Positions 51,887-60,499 of a stretch of DNA of 64,000 nucleotides are shown here, in pieces. The stretch comes from Syntrophobacterales bacterium. Lineage in GTDB: Bacteria > Desulfobacterota > Desulfobaccia > Desulfobaccales > 0-14-0-80-60-11. The DNA lies in contig JAGVAH010000082.1 in assembly GCA_020060385.1 (NCBI GenBank), positions 114,138 to 178,137 of the forward strand, in the 5' to 3' direction. Position 1 is the stretch's first letter. Every line of letters begins with the position of its first letter. Below the pieces are notes generated by a model. It did not search any database, was not told the origin of the DNA, and saw only the letters and a program-made list of their open reading frames with translations. The translations under genes and the position numbers were made by a program.

Positions 51887-52444
51887 ATGGAATTGACATA
51901 TAAGGGCAGGATAAAGAAATTTCCCCTTCTGGCCCTGGTGCTGCTGGCGCTGGCCGGCTGCCTTACTGACAACAAGGCCCAAGAAGAGAGGCGCCAGGAG
52001 ATTCAGGGCCTGAAAACCGAGGTTGCGGCTTTAAAGAAAGAAATCACCGCCTTGAAAGAACAGGTGAGCAAACTGGAGGCCGGCCAGCAGGAGATCCTGG
52101 GCTTGCTCAAGAAGCCTGCGGCTCCCCCGGCCGCAGCCGCCCCGCCTTCGGCCGCTGAACCCCTCACTGTCAGTCAACTCCTCCGGGAAAAGGAGCGCCT
52201 CCTGGGCGCCCGCATAACCGTCCGGGCCCTGCCGGGGCCAGTAGTGGTGCACCGCAAAACCCTGCTCTTGAAGGCCCCGGAAGGGGCGGTGGAGGTTTAT
52301 TTCGGCTCCCTGGCGGATATGAAGACCGTGAACCGCCTCACTTCCACCAGCCTGGATCAACCCCTCACCATCACCGGGGTATTGAGCCCTCCAGCCCGGG
52401 GAGGAGGCAATCTCAGAATTATCGCTGAGGTTGTAGAATTCTGA
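51887..52444 (+). CDS. Hypothetical lipoprotein with coiled coil
   Basis: Exported 185-residue protein, unrecognised. Lipobox LALAGC puts the lipid-modified cysteine near residue 25, followed by a charged coiled coil (about residues 32-75, heptads of KKEITALKEQVSKLE type), a Pro/Ala linker and a C-terminal domain (about 97-185) of beta character that looks like an OB-fold (LLGARITVRALPG, VEVYFGSLADM, ITGVLSPPARG). The GAGG ribosome-binding site lies seven bases before the ATG. Next comes a permease gene that may overlap its stop. Confidence 0.7.
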   Translation: MELTYKGRIKKFPLLALVLLALAGCLTDNKAQEERRQEIQGLKTEVAALKKEITALKEQVSKLEAGQQEILGLLKKPAAPPAAAAPPSAAEPLTVSQLLREKERLLGARITVRALPGPVVVHRKTLLLKAPEGAVEVYFGSLADMKTVNRLTSTSLDQPLTITGVLSPPARGGGNLRIIAEVVEF

Positions 52445-52506
52445 ACCCTGCCGAGACCTCCACCCCCTGGCGCACCTTCTGCCGCCGCCTCTTTGCCAAG
52501 AAACCC

Positions 52507-53865
52507 GTGGGGCCGGGGGAAGCTCCCCCTAAAGGCGCGGCCCTGAGCCGCAGCCTCAGTCGCCTGGACTTGCTGGTCATCGGCGTGGCCCAGATCATCG
52601 GCGCCGGCATCTTTGTCATCTCCGGGGTGGGAGTGAAGATCGCCGGCCCCGGCATCATCCTCTCTTTTCTGGTGGCCGGCGGGGCCTGCACCCTGGCGGC
52701 CCTGTGCTACGCCGAGCTGGCTTCCATGCTGCCCCAGGCCGGGAGCGCGTATACTTACGCGTATGCCATCTTCGGGGAACTGCTGGCCTGGATCATCGGC
52801 TGGGACCTGATCCTGGAGTATGGCATGGCCGCCTCGGCCGTGGCCGCGGGCTGGTCTTTTTACCTCCAGGACCTGCTGGGGGGCTTCGGTCTGTCCATCC
52901 CCGTCTGGGCCAGCGGGCCCCCTATGAGCCTCCCGGGCCGGGTCATCAACCTGCCTGCGGCTCTGGTGGTCATGGGCTTCGCGGTGCTCCTGATCTTCCG
53001 CACCCGTCTCAACGCCATCATCGCCATGGGCATCGTCGTCGTCAAACTGGCGGTGATCGCCTTCATCCTGGTTTTGGGGGTGGGGTTGGTCAAACCCCAA
53101 AACTGGCTGCCCCTGATCCCCCATGGAGGCTGGAGTATCATCCAGGCCGCGTCCCTGGTCTTCTTTGCCTTCCTGGGCTTCGACGTGGTGGCCATCACCG
53201 CGGAGGAATCCCGCCACCCGGGCCGGGACGTGCCCTTCGGCATCATCGGTTCCCTGGCCTTGTGCAGCTTCATTTATCTGGCCGTGGCCCTGGTGTTGGT
53301 GGGCATGGTGCCCTATACCCAGGTGAACCCGGATTCCCCCTTTTCCACCCTCTTCCGGCAGGTGGGGATGTTTTGGGCCGCGGAGGTGGTGGGAGTGGGG
53401 GCCATGATCGGCATTACCTCCGTGCTCTACATGCTGCTGCTGGCCCAGCCCCGGGTGCTCTTCGCCATGGCCCGGGACGGGCTTCTGCCCCGCTGGGTGG
53501 CCGGACTCCATCCCCGCTACCGCACGCCTCACCGCATGACGCTCCTCTGCGGCGCGGCGGTGGCCCTGGTGGCCTCCCTCACTCCCATCGACAAACTGGC
53601 CTATTTGTGCAACATCGGCACCCTGTTCGCGTTTTTTCTGGTCTGCTCCGGGGTGCTGGTGCTCCGCTTCACCCACCCTACCCTGCCCCGGCCCTTCACC
53701 TGCCCTGCGGGCAAACTGGTCGCCAGCCTGGGTGCACTGGTCTCCCTGGGCCTGATGCTTTCCATGCCCGCCAGTTCCTGGTGGCGGCTGGGAATCTGGT
53801 TGGGGGCGGGACTATTGATCTATTTTCTCTACGGCTGGTATTCGAAGCGGTTCTCTAGTCGTTAA
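52507..53865 (+). CDS. APC-family amino acid permease
   Basis: Inner-membrane transporter of the APC superfamily, about twelve hydrophobic spans. Characteristic are the unwound TM1 IGVAQIIGAGIFVISGVG, TM2-loop YAELASMLPQAGSAYTYAYA, TM6 FFAFLGFDVVAITAEESRHP and a final HKxG-type helix. The family transports cationic or branched amino acids. The coding pattern extends upstream of GTG 52507: residues TFCRRLFAKKP resemble the cytoplasmic basic N-terminus of related transporters, so the gene may begin at a non-standard codon (CTG 52441) overlapping the preceding stop. Confidence 0.9.
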   Translation: MGPGEAPPKGAALSRSLSRLDLLVIGVAQIIGAGIFVISGVGVKIAGPGIILSFLVAGGACTLAALCYAELASMLPQAGSAYTYAYAIFGELLAWIIGWDLILEYGMAASAVAAGWSFYLQDLLGGFGLSIPVWASGPPMSLPGRVINLPAALVVMGFAVLLIFRTRLNAIIAMGIVVVKLAVIAFILVLGVGLVKPQNWLPLIPHGGWSIIQAASLVFFAFLGFDVVAITAEESRHPGRDVPFGIIGSLALCSFIYLAVALVLVGMVPYTQVNPDSPFSTLFRQVGMFWAAEVVGVGAMIGITSVLYMLLLAQPRVLFAMARDGLLPRWVAGLHPRYRTPHRMTLLCGAAVALVASLTPIDKLAYLCNIGTLFAFFLVCSGVLVLRFTHPTLPRPFTCPAGKLVASLGALVSLGLMLSMPASSWWRLGIWLGAGLLIYFLYGWYSKRFSSR

Positions 53866-53871
53866 AGAATA

Positions 53872-53980
53872 ACCACCAAGACCCAAAGAACACCAAGATT
53901 CACCAAGAAAAGATTTATGCTTTGGCGTCTCACGCCAAAGCATAAAAAATGTCTTAATGTACCTTTGTGTCTTGTTGGTA
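53872..53980. repeat. CCAAGACAC inverted repeat (family F)
   Basis: ACCACCAAGACCCAAAGAAC at the left, complementary TTGTGTCTTGTTGGT at the right, and a central GCTTTGGCG-TCTCA-CGCCAAAGC hairpin. It occupies the convergent gap between the permease and the histidine kinase gene. Confidence 0.85.
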
Positions 53981-53985
53981 AATTT

Positions 53986-55830
53986 TTACGAATCGGCTTT
54001 TGTCTCCAAGGTCTCCTTAGGCAGGCTGAAAAAAAACTTGGCCCCTTCCCCCACTTGGCCCTCCGCCCAGACCCGGCCGCCGTGGCGCTGGACGATGCGC
54101 CGCACCATGGCCAGGCCCATGCCGGTGCCTTCAAAATCTTTTTCCAGGTGCAATCTTTGAAAGGCCTCGAATAACTTGCCCACATATTGCATGTCAAAGC
54201 CCACGCCATTGTCCTGGACGCAATAGACGTATTCCCGGTCCTCCTCCCAACCGCTGATCTCGATGATTGCAAGGTCCCTGGTCCTGGTAAACTTAACGGC
54301 ATTGTCCAAAAGGCACCCCAGGGCCTCCCGGATCATCTCCCGGTCTCCCCGGGCGGGGGGCAGGGGATTAACCCGCATCTCAATTTTTCTCTCCGGCTTC
54401 CGTTCCTTAAACTCCTGGCTGAGGGCCTGGGCCAGGGGCCCCATATCTAAGACCCTGGTTTTTAATTCCCGGCGGGCCAAACGGGAAAGGGCCAACAGAT
54501 CGTCAATCAAGTCTCCCATTTTTTTGACGTCTGTTTGAATGTTATTGAGAAATCTTCTTCCTTCCCCATCCAGTTGGTCCCCGTATTCTTCCAGCAAAAT
54601 CTTGGAGAAACCGGCGATGCCCCGCAGAGGGGCCCGCAGATCGTGTGCCACCGCATAACTGAAGGACTCCAGTTCCTTGTTGGCCGCTTCCAATTGGGCC
54701 GTACGCCGGTCCAGCTCGATGACCCGCTGCCGCAGCTCCCCGGCGGTCTCTTTCAGTTCGGCATTCCGCTTTTCCAGGGAGTCGGCCATCTGGTCAAAGG
54801 CCTGGGCCAGGAGCCCCAGTTCTCCCACCTTGTATTGCAATCCGGCCCGCGCCGTCAAATCTCCTGCGGCCAGTTGGGCCGTAACGTCTCGCAATCTCCT
54901 CACCGGCTTGAGGATGAACAGCCCGGAGCCATACCAGGCCGCGGCCAGGGACAGGAGACCCACCAGGCTCAACCAGAAAAGGTTACGCCACAGGTTCTGA
55001 TTAACCGGACCCAAGGCCCTCTCCCGGGGGAGACCGATGGCCAGCAGCATATCCTCCCAAGGATGGGACAACCGTGCGAAGGCAAAGACGCGGGCATCCC
55101 CGGGCAATCCCACCCCCTCCGCCACCCCTTCATCCCGGGCGGCCATGGCTTTGATGAGGTCTTCCGGCAGCTTTTTGCCCACATATCTCAAGGGTTCGGG
55201 ATAACGGAAAAGGACCTTCCGGGTGGTGTCGGTTAAGGCCAGGGCCGCGCCGGACGGCAGATCACATTTGGCCAACAAGCCCCCCAGCCATTCCAGATTC
55301 ATCCCGGCCCAGACCAGCCCCTGGAAGCTGCCGGTATCGTCCAAGATGGGATACGACAACATCATGTTATACTTATAGCTGATGTGTCCCAGAACCGGTT
55401 CACCCACCACAAAGTCCAGGGTCCTTTTGGTTTCTTGAAAGAAAAAACTATTGGCATTGTTGATGCGACTTTTAGCCACCGGGAAGCTGGCAAAGACCCA
55501 ACCTGAGGAATCGCAAGCCCCCATGGAGGCGAAGTGGGGGGAATGCTCCATGAGCCCGGCAAACAAGGAGTTACAGGCCTCCCGGTCCCGGCGCTGCACT
55601 TGGGGCAAGCGGGCCAGGGTGGAGAGAAACTGCCGGGTGCTGTTAATTAAAGTCTCCTGGATGCTGGCCAGGTTCCTGGCCGCCACCAACTCGTCTCTCT
55701 GTAACTCCCGGATGGCCCGGTTTCTTTTTTCCAGGTAAGAATATAGGGTTAAGGCCAGGAGCGGCAAGATGGCCAGGAGGACTAAAAAGATGGCTCGAGC
55801 CCGCAAGCTCTTAAAAGAAAAGGGCGACAT
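53986..55830 (-). CDS. Membrane sensor histidine kinase
   Basis: A 614-residue sensor kinase. TM1 near residues 11-29, a periplasmic Cache-like sensor (about 30-285), TM2 near 290-312, HAMP (about 315-370), short coiled coil, HisKA with the phospho-acceptor in FSYAVAHDLRAPLRGIAGF (about 395), then a HATPase domain with LLDNAVKFTR, DNGVGFDMQYV and EGTGMGLAMV. All kinase boxes look functional. No response-regulator gene is adjacent, so the partner must be elsewhere. The long region between TM1 and TM2 fits recognition of a small molecule. Confidence 0.93.
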   Translation of the reverse strand: MSPFSFKSLRARAIFLVLLAILPLLALTLYSYLEKRNRAIRELQRDELVAARNLASIQETLINSTRQFLSTLARLPQVQRRDREACNSLFAGLMEHSPHFASMGACDSSGWVFASFPVAKSRINNANSFFFQETKRTLDFVVGEPVLGHISYKYNMMLSYPILDDTGSFQGLVWAGMNLEWLGGLLAKCDLPSGAALALTDTTRKVLFRYPEPLRYVGKKLPEDLIKAMAARDEGVAEGVGLPGDARVFAFARLSHPWEDMLLAIGLPRERALGPVNQNLWRNLFWLSLVGLLSLAAAWYGSGLFILKPVRRLRDVTAQLAAGDLTARAGLQYKVGELGLLAQAFDQMADSLEKRNAELKETAGELRQRVIELDRRTAQLEAANKELESFSYAVAHDLRAPLRGIAGFSKILLEEYGDQLDGEGRRFLNNIQTDVKKMGDLIDDLLALSRLARRELKTRVLDMGPLAQALSQEFKERKPERKIEMRVNPLPPARGDREMIREALGCLLDNAVKFTRTRDLAIIEISGWEEDREYVYCVQDNGVGFDMQYVGKLFEAFQRLHLEKDFEGTGMGLAMVRRIVQRHGGRVWAEGQVGEGAKFFFSLPKETLETKADS

Positions 55831-55927
55831 GGGGCGGGCACCAGAAGATGGCGTTGATTTGGTTCAGTTGCCTAAGGCGTTTCTTGAAATTTAGTTATCC
55901 CACCCCCATTGTCAAGTACAGCCAGAT

Positions 55928-56494
55928 TCAAGGCGTATCTCCAGGGTCCTGGAGGTCAGACAACCTGAAGATCGCCTCCACCCGGGGAACCTCCCGGGCT
56001 ATGGCCTCCCGCCCCCCCTCCTGCCGGTCCACCAGGACCAGCACCTGCACCACCTCCAGGCCGAAGTCCCGGGCCGCGGCCACGGCCTTCAGGGTGGAGC
56101 CCCCGGTGGTGATTACGTCCTCCACGATCACCACCCTCTCTCCGGGCTGGACATCCCCCACCACCAGCCCGCCGGTGCCGTGCCCCTTGGCCTCTTTGCG
56201 CACGGTAAAGGCATTGATGGGGTTCCCTTGCAGATAACTGGTGAGGGCCACCGCGTGGGCGATGGGGTCCGCGCCCAGGGTCAGGCCGCCGATGGCCTGC
56301 ACCCCCAGGTCTTTGACCAGGTCATAAATGATTTCCCCCATCAGGACCAGACCATGAGCGCTGTGGGTCACCGGCCGGGCGTCCACGTAATATGGGCTCT
56401 CCCGCCCGGAGGCCAGCTTGAAGAGTCTCTCCGGACTATAGCGGAAGGATTTCTCTTGCAGCAGCTTCAGGAGCTCACGCTTTTTCTCAGGCAT
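55928..56494 (-). CDS. pyrE: Orotate phosphoribosyltransferase
   Basis: Pyrimidine synthesis, joining orotate and PRPP to give OMP. The PRPP-binding motif VVIVEDVITTGGSTLKAVAA is intact, TLGADPIAHAVAL and FTVRKEAKGHGTGG carry the catalytic loop, and the N-terminus has SGRESPYYVDARPVT. The 188-residue length is normal. AGGAGAGAG precedes the ATG. It precedes the histidine kinase gene only in position; the gap between them carries no operon sign. Confidence 0.96.
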   Translation of the reverse strand: MPEKKRELLKLLQEKSFRYSPERLFKLASGRESPYYVDARPVTHSAHGLVLMGEIIYDLVKDLGVQAIGGLTLGADPIAHAVALTSYLQGNPINAFTVRKEAKGHGTGGLVVGDVQPGERVVIVEDVITTGGSTLKAVAAARDFGLEVVQVLVLVDRQEGGREAIAREVPRVEAIFRLSDLQDPGDTP

Positions 56495-56563
56495 CGCCAG
56501 ACTCTCTCCTGTACCCGGTGCCAGGGGCCAGAAAAATATTTTTCCTGACCCCTGACCCCTATC

Positions 56564-56920
56564 TTACCGGCTTTGCCGGGTTTTCCAAAAAACGTAGGCC
56601 TTCCCCAATTGCCGGAGGATGCGCATCATCACCCACAGACCCGCGGCACCAATAAGGACTGCGATGGCCTTTTCATAAACCTCGGCCCCGCCTTTTAAGA
56701 ACATGCGCATTGCCAAGGCTGCGCAAATGCCGCCGCAGGCCAGGTCCCACAAAACCCTGCCCCAAAAGAGTTTGCCGCACTGATCGCAAAAGGCCCAGGT
56801 GGCCGTTTCCTTCTCGCAATGGACACAATATTTTTTGGGAATTTCCGGAGCCGGTTCTTGATTCTCACCGGAAAATCCTTCCTTCAGACGCGCCAGAACA
56901 CCCGGCTTTTTCTCCGCCAT
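56564..56920 (-). CDS. Zinc-ribbon membrane protein, hypothetical
   Basis: A 118-residue protein, unrecognised. Residues about 30-50 hold two CxxC knuckles, CVHC and CDQC, likely binding zinc. Hydrophobic segments follow near 57-73 (VLWDLACGGICAALAMRM) and 85-103 (AIAVLIGAAGLWVMMRIL). The start is set by GGAGG six bases before ATG 56920. It follows the Nudix gene by 16 bases and probably belongs to the same minus-strand series ending with pyrE. Confidence 0.7.
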   Translation of the reverse strand: MAEKKPGVLARLKEGFSGENQEPAPEIPKKYCVHCEKETATWAFCDQCGKLFWGRVLWDLACGGICAALAMRMFLKGGAEVYEKAIAVLIGAAGLWVMMRILRQLGKAYVFWKTRQSR

Positions 56921-56936
56921 TCCCATCCTCCAGCAG

Positions 56937-57476
56937 CTAAGGCAGCCTGCCTGTCTTGATAAGTTGCAGATACTCCCGGAGTGCGTCCCGGGTGGAGCTG
57001 AAGGCGATTTCCTCCCAGGGGATTTCCTCCGGGGCGAAGACCCTGGCCTCCAGGGTCTCATCCCCCGGGGCCAACTCCCCGGCAACGTAAGCGGTGAGAT
57101 AGGCCGCCACCACCGTGCGGCTCTGCTTATAGGAATAGATATTGAAAAGCCGGGCCACTTTCACCTCAAGGAGCGTCTCTTCCAGGGTTTCCCGGACCAC
57201 CGCCTCTTCCAGACGCTCCCCCACATCCACAAAACCCCCGGGCACCACCCAGAGGCCGTAACCCGGCTCGATGGCCCGGCGCGTCAGGACCAGGCCCTCC
57301 TCCAGGGGGACCAGGGCAATGACCGCCAGCTTGGGGTCAATATAAAAAACAAACCCGCAGTTTTTGCACACCAGACGGGGGGGCTCCCCCGCCTTGATGA
57401 TCCGTTCCTCCAGGCGGCCGCCGCACTGGGGACAGTATTTATAAGTCTCCACGCCAACCTGGTGCATAGAAGTCAC
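56937..57476 (-). CDS. Nudix hydrolase with N-terminal zinc ribbon
   Basis: Probable pyrophosphohydrolase of the Nudix superfamily, 179 residues. The N-terminal four-cysteine ribbon (CPQCGGRL and CKNCGF) is followed by the Nudix box, GGFVDVGERLEEA then RETLEETL, with catalytic glutamates kept; the last position of the box, often Gly, is Leu. This architecture matches NudC-like NADH pyrophosphatase relatives and zinc-ribbon Nudix proteins of unknown substrate. The frame starts GTG at 57476, overlapping the preceding stop (GTGA); ATG 57467 is an alternative. Confidence 0.87.
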   Translation of the reverse strand: MTSMHQVGVETYKYCPQCGGRLEERIIKAGEPPRLVCKNCGFVFYIDPKLAVIALVPLEEGLVLTRRAIEPGYGLWVVPGGFVDVGERLEEAVVRETLEETLLEVKVARLFNIYSYKQSRTVVAAYLTAYVAGELAPGDETLEARVFAPEEIPWEEIAFSSTRDALREYLQLIKTGRLP

Positions 57477-58696
57477 CGCTTTTCTAGGGCGGCCGCCTGC
57501 TGCCGCAAGAGACCGTTTTGCGTCAGGTAATCAAAAATAAGCCTGGCCGCCAAACGGTTGCCGGCCTCATTCCAGTGGCTGTCCCGGATTTTGTATAAAT
57601 CTTGGGAGGCCTCCTGTTGCTGAAAAGGTGCAAGCATATCCAGGCAGTATATATCATGATCCCGGCAATACTCCTGGAGGAATCGGTTAGGATAGGCCAG
57701 ATCAAAGTCATCCGCAGCCAGATGATAAGTTTGATAAATCTCTTGTCTCAATTTCTCGTCAACCTGAAACTGATCCGGGAAGATGGCGATTATCAGGGGA
57801 ATCTGCCGGCGGTCGCACCATTTCTTAATTTTCAATAATGGATCGGCACTCTTCTGCCATAGTTCGTCTAAATCGGCCTTCCTGCCTTTTTTAAAGATCC
57901 ACATCCGGTCTTTCTCGACATCAAGATAGGTCTGTTGAGAAAAACTCCCTTCCCGGTCCCCTGCTGTTTCCTTTCTCTCCTGGGCCTTTCTGCGTTTTTC
58001 CTGGGTAATGATTAATTTGCCTTTAACTACCTTATATACCCAAAAATTACGGAATTGCAGATAACCTCGCCACCGCCGCCAAGGGTCCAGGGGCTCCCTG
58101 ATGAAGGGGCCTCGATGCATGATAAATTCAAATTCCTCAAAGTCGTTCCCCACGAAAAAGCCCACCAGAACCAGATCCGGTTTCCAGGAATCCCCATATT
58201 TTTTCAGGACATGCCAGTAATAACCTGGCCCCACGGCCGGGATGCCGGCGTTGAGCACTTCGATATGCTTATAACCCGCAGCCTGAAAAGCCGCCGCGAG
58301 AAAATCGTGGTAATTCTTTTGGAGGTGACAGTCATTGGTGGCAAAAGAATCCCCCAGCCCCAGGATGCGGAACGCGCCCTTCTCCTTGAGAAAGGATTGT
58401 TCATGCAGATGTCCCTGGGATTTAAAATCAGTGAGATCCCCCACGATGCTGGTGTTTAATTCCAAAAATGCTGGTTGCGCCAGATGTAAATAAACTTCGA
58501 TCAGAACAATGACTACAAAAAAGGATACAAATACAATAAATAAATTTTGCAAATAATAGTGTACTTTATTCCTATATCTTTCTGGATATTTATGGGCTAA
58601 TAATAAACCTCCACCTATTAGCAGAAGCATGCCGATAAAAATAAAAATGCTAAAGAATAATGAAACTCCTAATAGAGTGAGAACTAGAAGCAACAT
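57473..58696 (-). CDS. Membrane-anchored SGNH-type hydrolase
   Basis: A 407-residue protein with two or three hydrophobic segments at the N-terminus (about residues 2-34 and 50-72), then an extracytoplasmic domain of SGNH/GDSL type: GLGDSFATND near 113 (block I serine), GFFVGNDFEEF near 175 (block III Asn), and DSHWNEAGN (about 373) carrying the Asp/His pair. The family includes acetyl-ester hydrolases and AlgX-like sugar O-acetyl enzymes; the ligand here is unknown. Local base composition is lower in GC than the neighbours. Its stop overlaps the Nudix start. Confidence 0.82.
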   Translation of the reverse strand: MLLLVLTLLGVSLFFSIFIFIGMLLLIGGGLLLAHKYPERYRNKVHYYLQNLFIVFVSFFVVIVLIEVYLHLAQPAFLELNTSIVGDLTDFKSQGHLHEQSFLKEKGAFRILGLGDSFATNDCHLQKNYHDFLAAAFQAAGYKHIEVLNAGIPAVGPGYYWHVLKKYGDSWKPDLVLVGFFVGNDFEEFEFIMHRGPFIREPLDPWRRWRGYLQFRNFWVYKVVKGKLIITQEKRRKAQERKETAGDREGSFSQQTYLDVEKDRMWIFKKGRKADLDELWQKSADPLLKIKKWCDRRQIPLIIAIFPDQFQVDEKLRQEIYQTYHLAADDFDLAYPNRFLQEYCRDHDIYCLDMLAPFQQQEASQDLYKIRDSHWNEAGNRLAARLIFDYLTQNGLLRQQAAALEKR

Positions 58697-58733
58697 GTCG
58701 TGGCCAGAAATGATATAATTACATGTGCCTTGT

Positions 58734-59669
58734 TTATTCCAACTTGAAAGGCGCGGGGGTGAAGGTCAACACAAAGACCAAAATGGTGATGATCCCTAAA
58801 ATCTTGCGGCGCCGGTCCAAAGGCACCCAGTCAAAGGCCGGGGGTGGATGGCGCAGTCCCAGCAGGTAAAGGAGCAAGGCCCAGACCAGCCATCCCTGCC
58901 AGAAAAGCAGGCCAGTGACCACCAGCAAGCCGAGGCAGGCCAGGGAGATCAAACGATGGCGTTCGGGAAAGAGGGCATAGGAAACATGGCCGCCGTCCAA
59001 CTGGCCCACCGGAATCAGATTGAGCGCGGTGACCAGCAGCCCGATCCAGCCGGCAAAGGCCATGGGGTGCAAGAGGATGTTTTGTTCCGGGGACAGAGGC
59101 CCGAAGACCACCCAGGTCAAAATTTGGAACAGCAGGGGCTCACCCAGAACCAGGCCCTCGGTCCCCCCGGGGAGCACCTTCACCGTGGACAGCTTCAATC
59201 CCACCAGGATCACGGGAATGGAGACGGCCACTCCGGTCAAGGGTCCGGAGCAACCCACGTCCAGCAGGGCCCGCTTGTCCCGGATGGGGGAGCGGATGCG
59301 GATAAAGGCCCCAAAGGTGCCCACAATAAAAGGAAAAGGCGGGGCCGGAATGAAGTACGGCAGGGTGACGTTCAGATGATGCCGCCGGGACACCAGGTAG
59401 TGGCCCATTTCATGGGTGCCCAGGATCAGGAGCAGGGTAAAGGAGAAGGGAATCCCCTTATAGAGGTCCCCCGGATTAACTAGAGGGTTCACCCCTTGTT
59501 GCAGCGCGCCGGCGATGATGGTGGTGGCCAGGGTGGCCAGAAAGAGCACCACATGCAGCCATACCCGGGGAGGTGGGGGTTGGGGTTCCGGGAGAGGTTG
59601 CCGCTCAAAACCCCAGACCCTCTCCGGCTCGGGCCGGAGATCGAAGATGGGCCTGTCTTCGGGATTCAT
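58734..59669 (-). CDS. Site-2 protease family (M50) membrane metallopeptidase
   Basis: Intramembrane zinc protease, about seven spans. The metal motif HEMGH is at residues 86-90 in the second hydrophobic segment, and the third ligand in NLIPVGQLDGGH near 230. The N-terminal ~35 residues are Pro-rich and cytoplasmic, and no PDZ domain is present. It could cleave membrane-bound regulators; the substrate is unknown. ATG 59669 overlaps the rluB stop (ATGA), so it is translationally coupled to rluB; an in-frame start further upstream is implausible. Confidence 0.9.
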   Translation of the reverse strand: MNPEDRPIFDLRPEPERVWGFERQPLPEPQPPPPRVWLHVVLFLATLATTIIAGALQQGVNPLVNPGDLYKGIPFSFTLLLILGTHEMGHYLVSRRHHLNVTLPYFIPAPPFPFIVGTFGAFIRIRSPIRDKRALLDVGCSGPLTGVAVSIPVILVGLKLSTVKVLPGGTEGLVLGEPLLFQILTWVVFGPLSPEQNILLHPMAFAGWIGLLVTALNLIPVGQLDGGHVSYALFPERHRLISLACLGLLVVTGLLFWQGWLVWALLLYLLGLRHPPPAFDWVPLDRRRKILGIITILVFVLTFTPAPFKLE

Positions 59670-60388
59670 GGCCGCCCTGCCCCGGTCTGCAGCGCAGCCG
59701 CTTCTACCGGAGTGAGAAAACGGTGCCCGCCCCGGGGCAGTCTTCCCAGCCTTAAAGGACCGTAGGCAATGCGCTTCAGTTTGAGCACCGGGTGACCCAC
59801 CTGGGAAAGCAGGCGCTTGACCAGATGATAGCGGCCTTCCCACACCGTTATTTCCAGCACGGTCTTCTCCGCTTCCCGTTTGCGCACCTGCACCTCTGCG
59901 GGCACCACCCGTCCGGCCACCTCCGCGCCCCTGGCCAGCCGCCCCAGGGTCTCCCGGCTCACCTCCCCGGCCACGGTCACCCGGTAGGTGCGGGGCACCT
60001 GGTAGCGGGGATGGGTCAGGCGCTGGGCCAGTTCCCCGTCATTGGTGAGGAGCAGTAAGCCGGTGGCGTCATAGTCCAGGCGGCCCACCGGATAGAGCCG
60101 GGGGCCCCCCTCCCCCAATAAATCCGTGACCACCCGCCGCCCCTGGGGGTCCTTGGTGGTGGAGAGGTAACCGTAAGGCTTGTGGAGCATCACCGTCACC
60201 AGGGCCTCCGGCCGCACCCGGCGGCCGTCCACCTTGACTAGGTCCTTCTCCGGGTCGATCTTGACCCCCAACTCCCGGACCACCTGGCCGTTGACCATCA
60301 CCCGCCCGGCTTTGATCATCTCTTCCCCGGCCCGCCGGGAAGCCACCCCGGCCCGGGAGAGATACTTTTGTAAGCGTTCTGCAGGCAT
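59666..60388 (-). CDS. Pseudouridine synthase, RluB/RsuA family
   Basis: Ribosomal RNA large- or small-subunit pseudouridine synthase. N-terminal S4-like domain (RLQKYLSRAGVASRRAGEEM), the catalytic motif GRLDYDATGLLLLTNDGEL with its Asp, and the GRYHLVKRLLSQVGHPVLKL region are present. At 240 residues it fits RluB/RluF/RsuA; the lack of an extended C-terminal tail does not decide which uridine is modified. RluB (U2605 of 23S rRNA) is the commonest annotation for this type. Confidence 0.92.
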   Translation of the reverse strand: MPAERLQKYLSRAGVASRRAGEEMIKAGRVMVNGQVVRELGVKIDPEKDLVKVDGRRVRPEALVTVMLHKPYGYLSTTKDPQGRRVVTDLLGEGGPRLYPVGRLDYDATGLLLLTNDGELAQRLTHPRYQVPRTYRVTVAGEVSRETLGRLARGAEVAGRVVPAEVQVRKREAEKTVLEITVWEGRYHLVKRLLSQVGHPVLKLKRIAYGPLRLGRLPRGGHRFLTPVEAAALQTGAGRP

Positions 60389-60417
60389 GGCAGGACGACC
60401 CAGAGAGGCGTTTTAGT

Positions 60418-60495
60418 AATCAATGGTCATTGATCAGTGATCAGTAAAAGAAGAACATCAGATCACTTTTGTTTATGATTACTGATCACTATCCC
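60418..60495. repeat. TGATCAGTGATCAGT repeat run
   Basis: Overlapping GATCA/ACTGATCAC sequences between trpS and rluB, related to fragments near 29720, 36430 and 51725. Confidence 0.45.
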
Positions 60496-60499
60496 TTCC

